Origin: an uncultured Peptococcaceae bacterium
GTDB taxonomy: Bacteria > Bacillota > Desulfotomaculia > Desulfotomaculales > Desulfallaceae
DNA: 22,709 nucleotides
Direction: 5' to 3'
NCBI GenBank assembly: GCA_913064925.1
Contig: CAJYBN010000014.1
Coordinates: 1-22,709, forward strand
The position numbers were made by a program, and so were the translations under genes. The notes beneath the pieces are model-generated. The model saw only the letters and a program-made list of their open reading frames with translations. It was not told the DNA's origin and did not search any database. Of this stretch, positions 22,118-22,709 are shown piece by piece. The stretch's first letter is position 1; each line of letters begins with the position of its first letter.

Positions 22118-22312
22118 TTAGCCCCCGGACATCACGGGCAGGATTTCGATTTCTTCGTCGCCGCCTACAACTACATCGCGGGTTACCGGCTTTCCATCTT
22201 TCAGCACCAGCACTGCTTCGGGGTTGATGTCCAAGAGGCGCAGTATATTGCCCACCGTGTGTTTACCTTCAATTTCCCGCACGGTATTGTCTTTGCGGAT
22301 GATGACGCGCAT
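22118..22312 (-). CDS. ttuB: Ubiquitin-like sulfur carrier protein (MoaD/ThiS/TtuB type)
   Basis: 64 residues with a beta-grasp pattern (MRVIIRKDNTVREIEGKHTV, LLDINPEAVLVLKDGKPVT) and the diagnostic C-terminal Gly-Gly (ILPVMSGG). The terminal glycine is adenylated by an E1-like enzyme and carries thiocarboxylate sulfur. Its place directly before the TtuA-type thiolase, in the same operon, identifies it as the sulfur donor for tRNA thiolation rather than for molybdopterin or thiamine; that choice rests on context. No E1-like activator (TtuC/MoeB) or rhodanese is in the window. ATG 22312 with AGAGGTGA about 8 nt upstream. Confidence 0.87.
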   Translation of the reverse strand: MRVIIRKDNTVREIEGKHTVGNILRLLDINPEAVLVLKDGKPVTRDVVVGGDEEIEILPVMSGG

Positions 22313-22627
22313 TTATTTTCACCTCTCGTGCAGGTAGTTTACTAGAACCAGCCCGAAAATGCAAGGGGGTGGCGGGCTGCCGGTTGCCGCTGCGGGCGGG
22401 CGGGTCGGCAGCCCGTCTCCGGGGGTGCGGGCAGTACCGATGTGCAAGCCGCTCTCAAGAAGTTTGAAAACCGTTTCATGAATGGATAAAATTATTTTAA
22501 ACATGAGCGGGGTGCGTTTATGCTTGGCGAGTTTACCGTACCGGTTCCCGGTCCTGTAGCCTTTTCCCGCTTTGCCGGCCGGCGAGCAGGCCCGGGTTCT
22601 AAATACAGCCGAAAACAACCGGGTGTT
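22313..22627. other. Intergenic region with one GC hairpin
   Basis: CGGGCTGCCG (22373-22382) and CGGCAGCCCG (22406-22415) form a perfect 10-bp inverted repeat with a 23-nt spacer upstream of ttuB. No T tract follows. A 109-codon minus-strand frame covers most of the region, but it has low-complexity, proline-rich, atypical composition and I do not call it. Confidence 0.5.
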
Positions 22628-22656
22628 TCCAATTCCTGCCGCATCCATGGTATAAT
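22628..22656 (+). promoter_or_regulatory. Promoter-like sequence reading out of the window
   Basis: A perfect TATAAT (22651-22656) preceded by CCATGG. The -35 region (TCCAAT, 17 bp upstream) is poor. It would serve a plus-strand gene beyond the right edge. Confidence 0.35.
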
Positions 22657-22709
22657 GACCACTGGGCCGGCCGTATTTCCTGCCCGCCGTTACCGACCGG
22701 CCGGCAGAA

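Noticed and set aside
22319..22648. 109-codon open frame on the minus strand upstream of ttuB
   Set aside because: Low-complexity Pro/Ala/Gly composition, no ribosome site and no family resemblance; it is an open frame by virtue of high GC.

Overview
The window looks like the chromosome of a Gram-positive anaerobe of the Firmicutes/Clostridia, probably Peptococcaceae (Desulfotomaculum/Pelotomaculum-like). This is an inference from gene content (sigma-54 activator, SLH protein, YueI-family protein, strong GGAGG ribosome sites, frequent TTG/GTG starts). No rRNA, tRNA or CRISPR array was seen. By eye, base composition rises from AT-rich at the left (about 1-3600) to clearly GC-rich at the right (about 17800-22700).

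Layout. 1-1040: the 5' part of an IS110-family element on the minus strand, cut by the window edge, with a highly structured upstream non-coding end that may encode a bridge RNA and an inverted repeat that could hide the transposase ribosome site. 1156-3243: a CBS-PAS-PAS-AAA+-HTH sigma-54 activator. 3331-3380: a long hairpin with a T tract. 3463-3478: a near-consensus -24/-12 promoter. 3575-8920: a plus-strand operon with a small membrane protein, a sodium:solute symporter, an acyl-CoA ligase, an SDR oxidoreductase and an acyl-CoA dehydrogenase. Together these read as uptake, CoA activation and oxidation of a carboxylate, controlled by the activator.

8921-11147: a minus-strand operon of a PadR repressor, a Cys/His-rich small protein and two halves of a split permease, ending in a frameshifted, truncated ABC-2 permease remnant that abuts the acyl-CoA dehydrogenase stop. 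Three 8-bp palindromes spaced exactly 16 bp apart lie in front of padR. 11348-12601: a secreted acidic SLH-domain protein. 12814-13980 (minus): a CPA-type cation/proton antiporter. 14083-15867 (minus): a bacterial dynamin-like GTPase.

16240-16895: a 588-bp internally deleted IS1634-like element with 18-bp terminal inverted repeats and a perfect 34-bp target duplication. 16948-17529: a YueI/DUF1694 protein with an added CxxC...CxxC tail. 17894-21129: asnS and glnS in tandem. 21163-22312 (minus): a TtuA-type tRNA thiolase and its ubiquitin-like sulfur carrier, convergent with glnS across a bidirectional terminator. The right edge holds a promoter-like -10 pointing out of the window.

The strongest candidates for something undescribed are the PadR/Cys-His/split-permease cassette with its phased operator, the structured IS110 end, and the miniature IS1634 derivative with its long target duplication.
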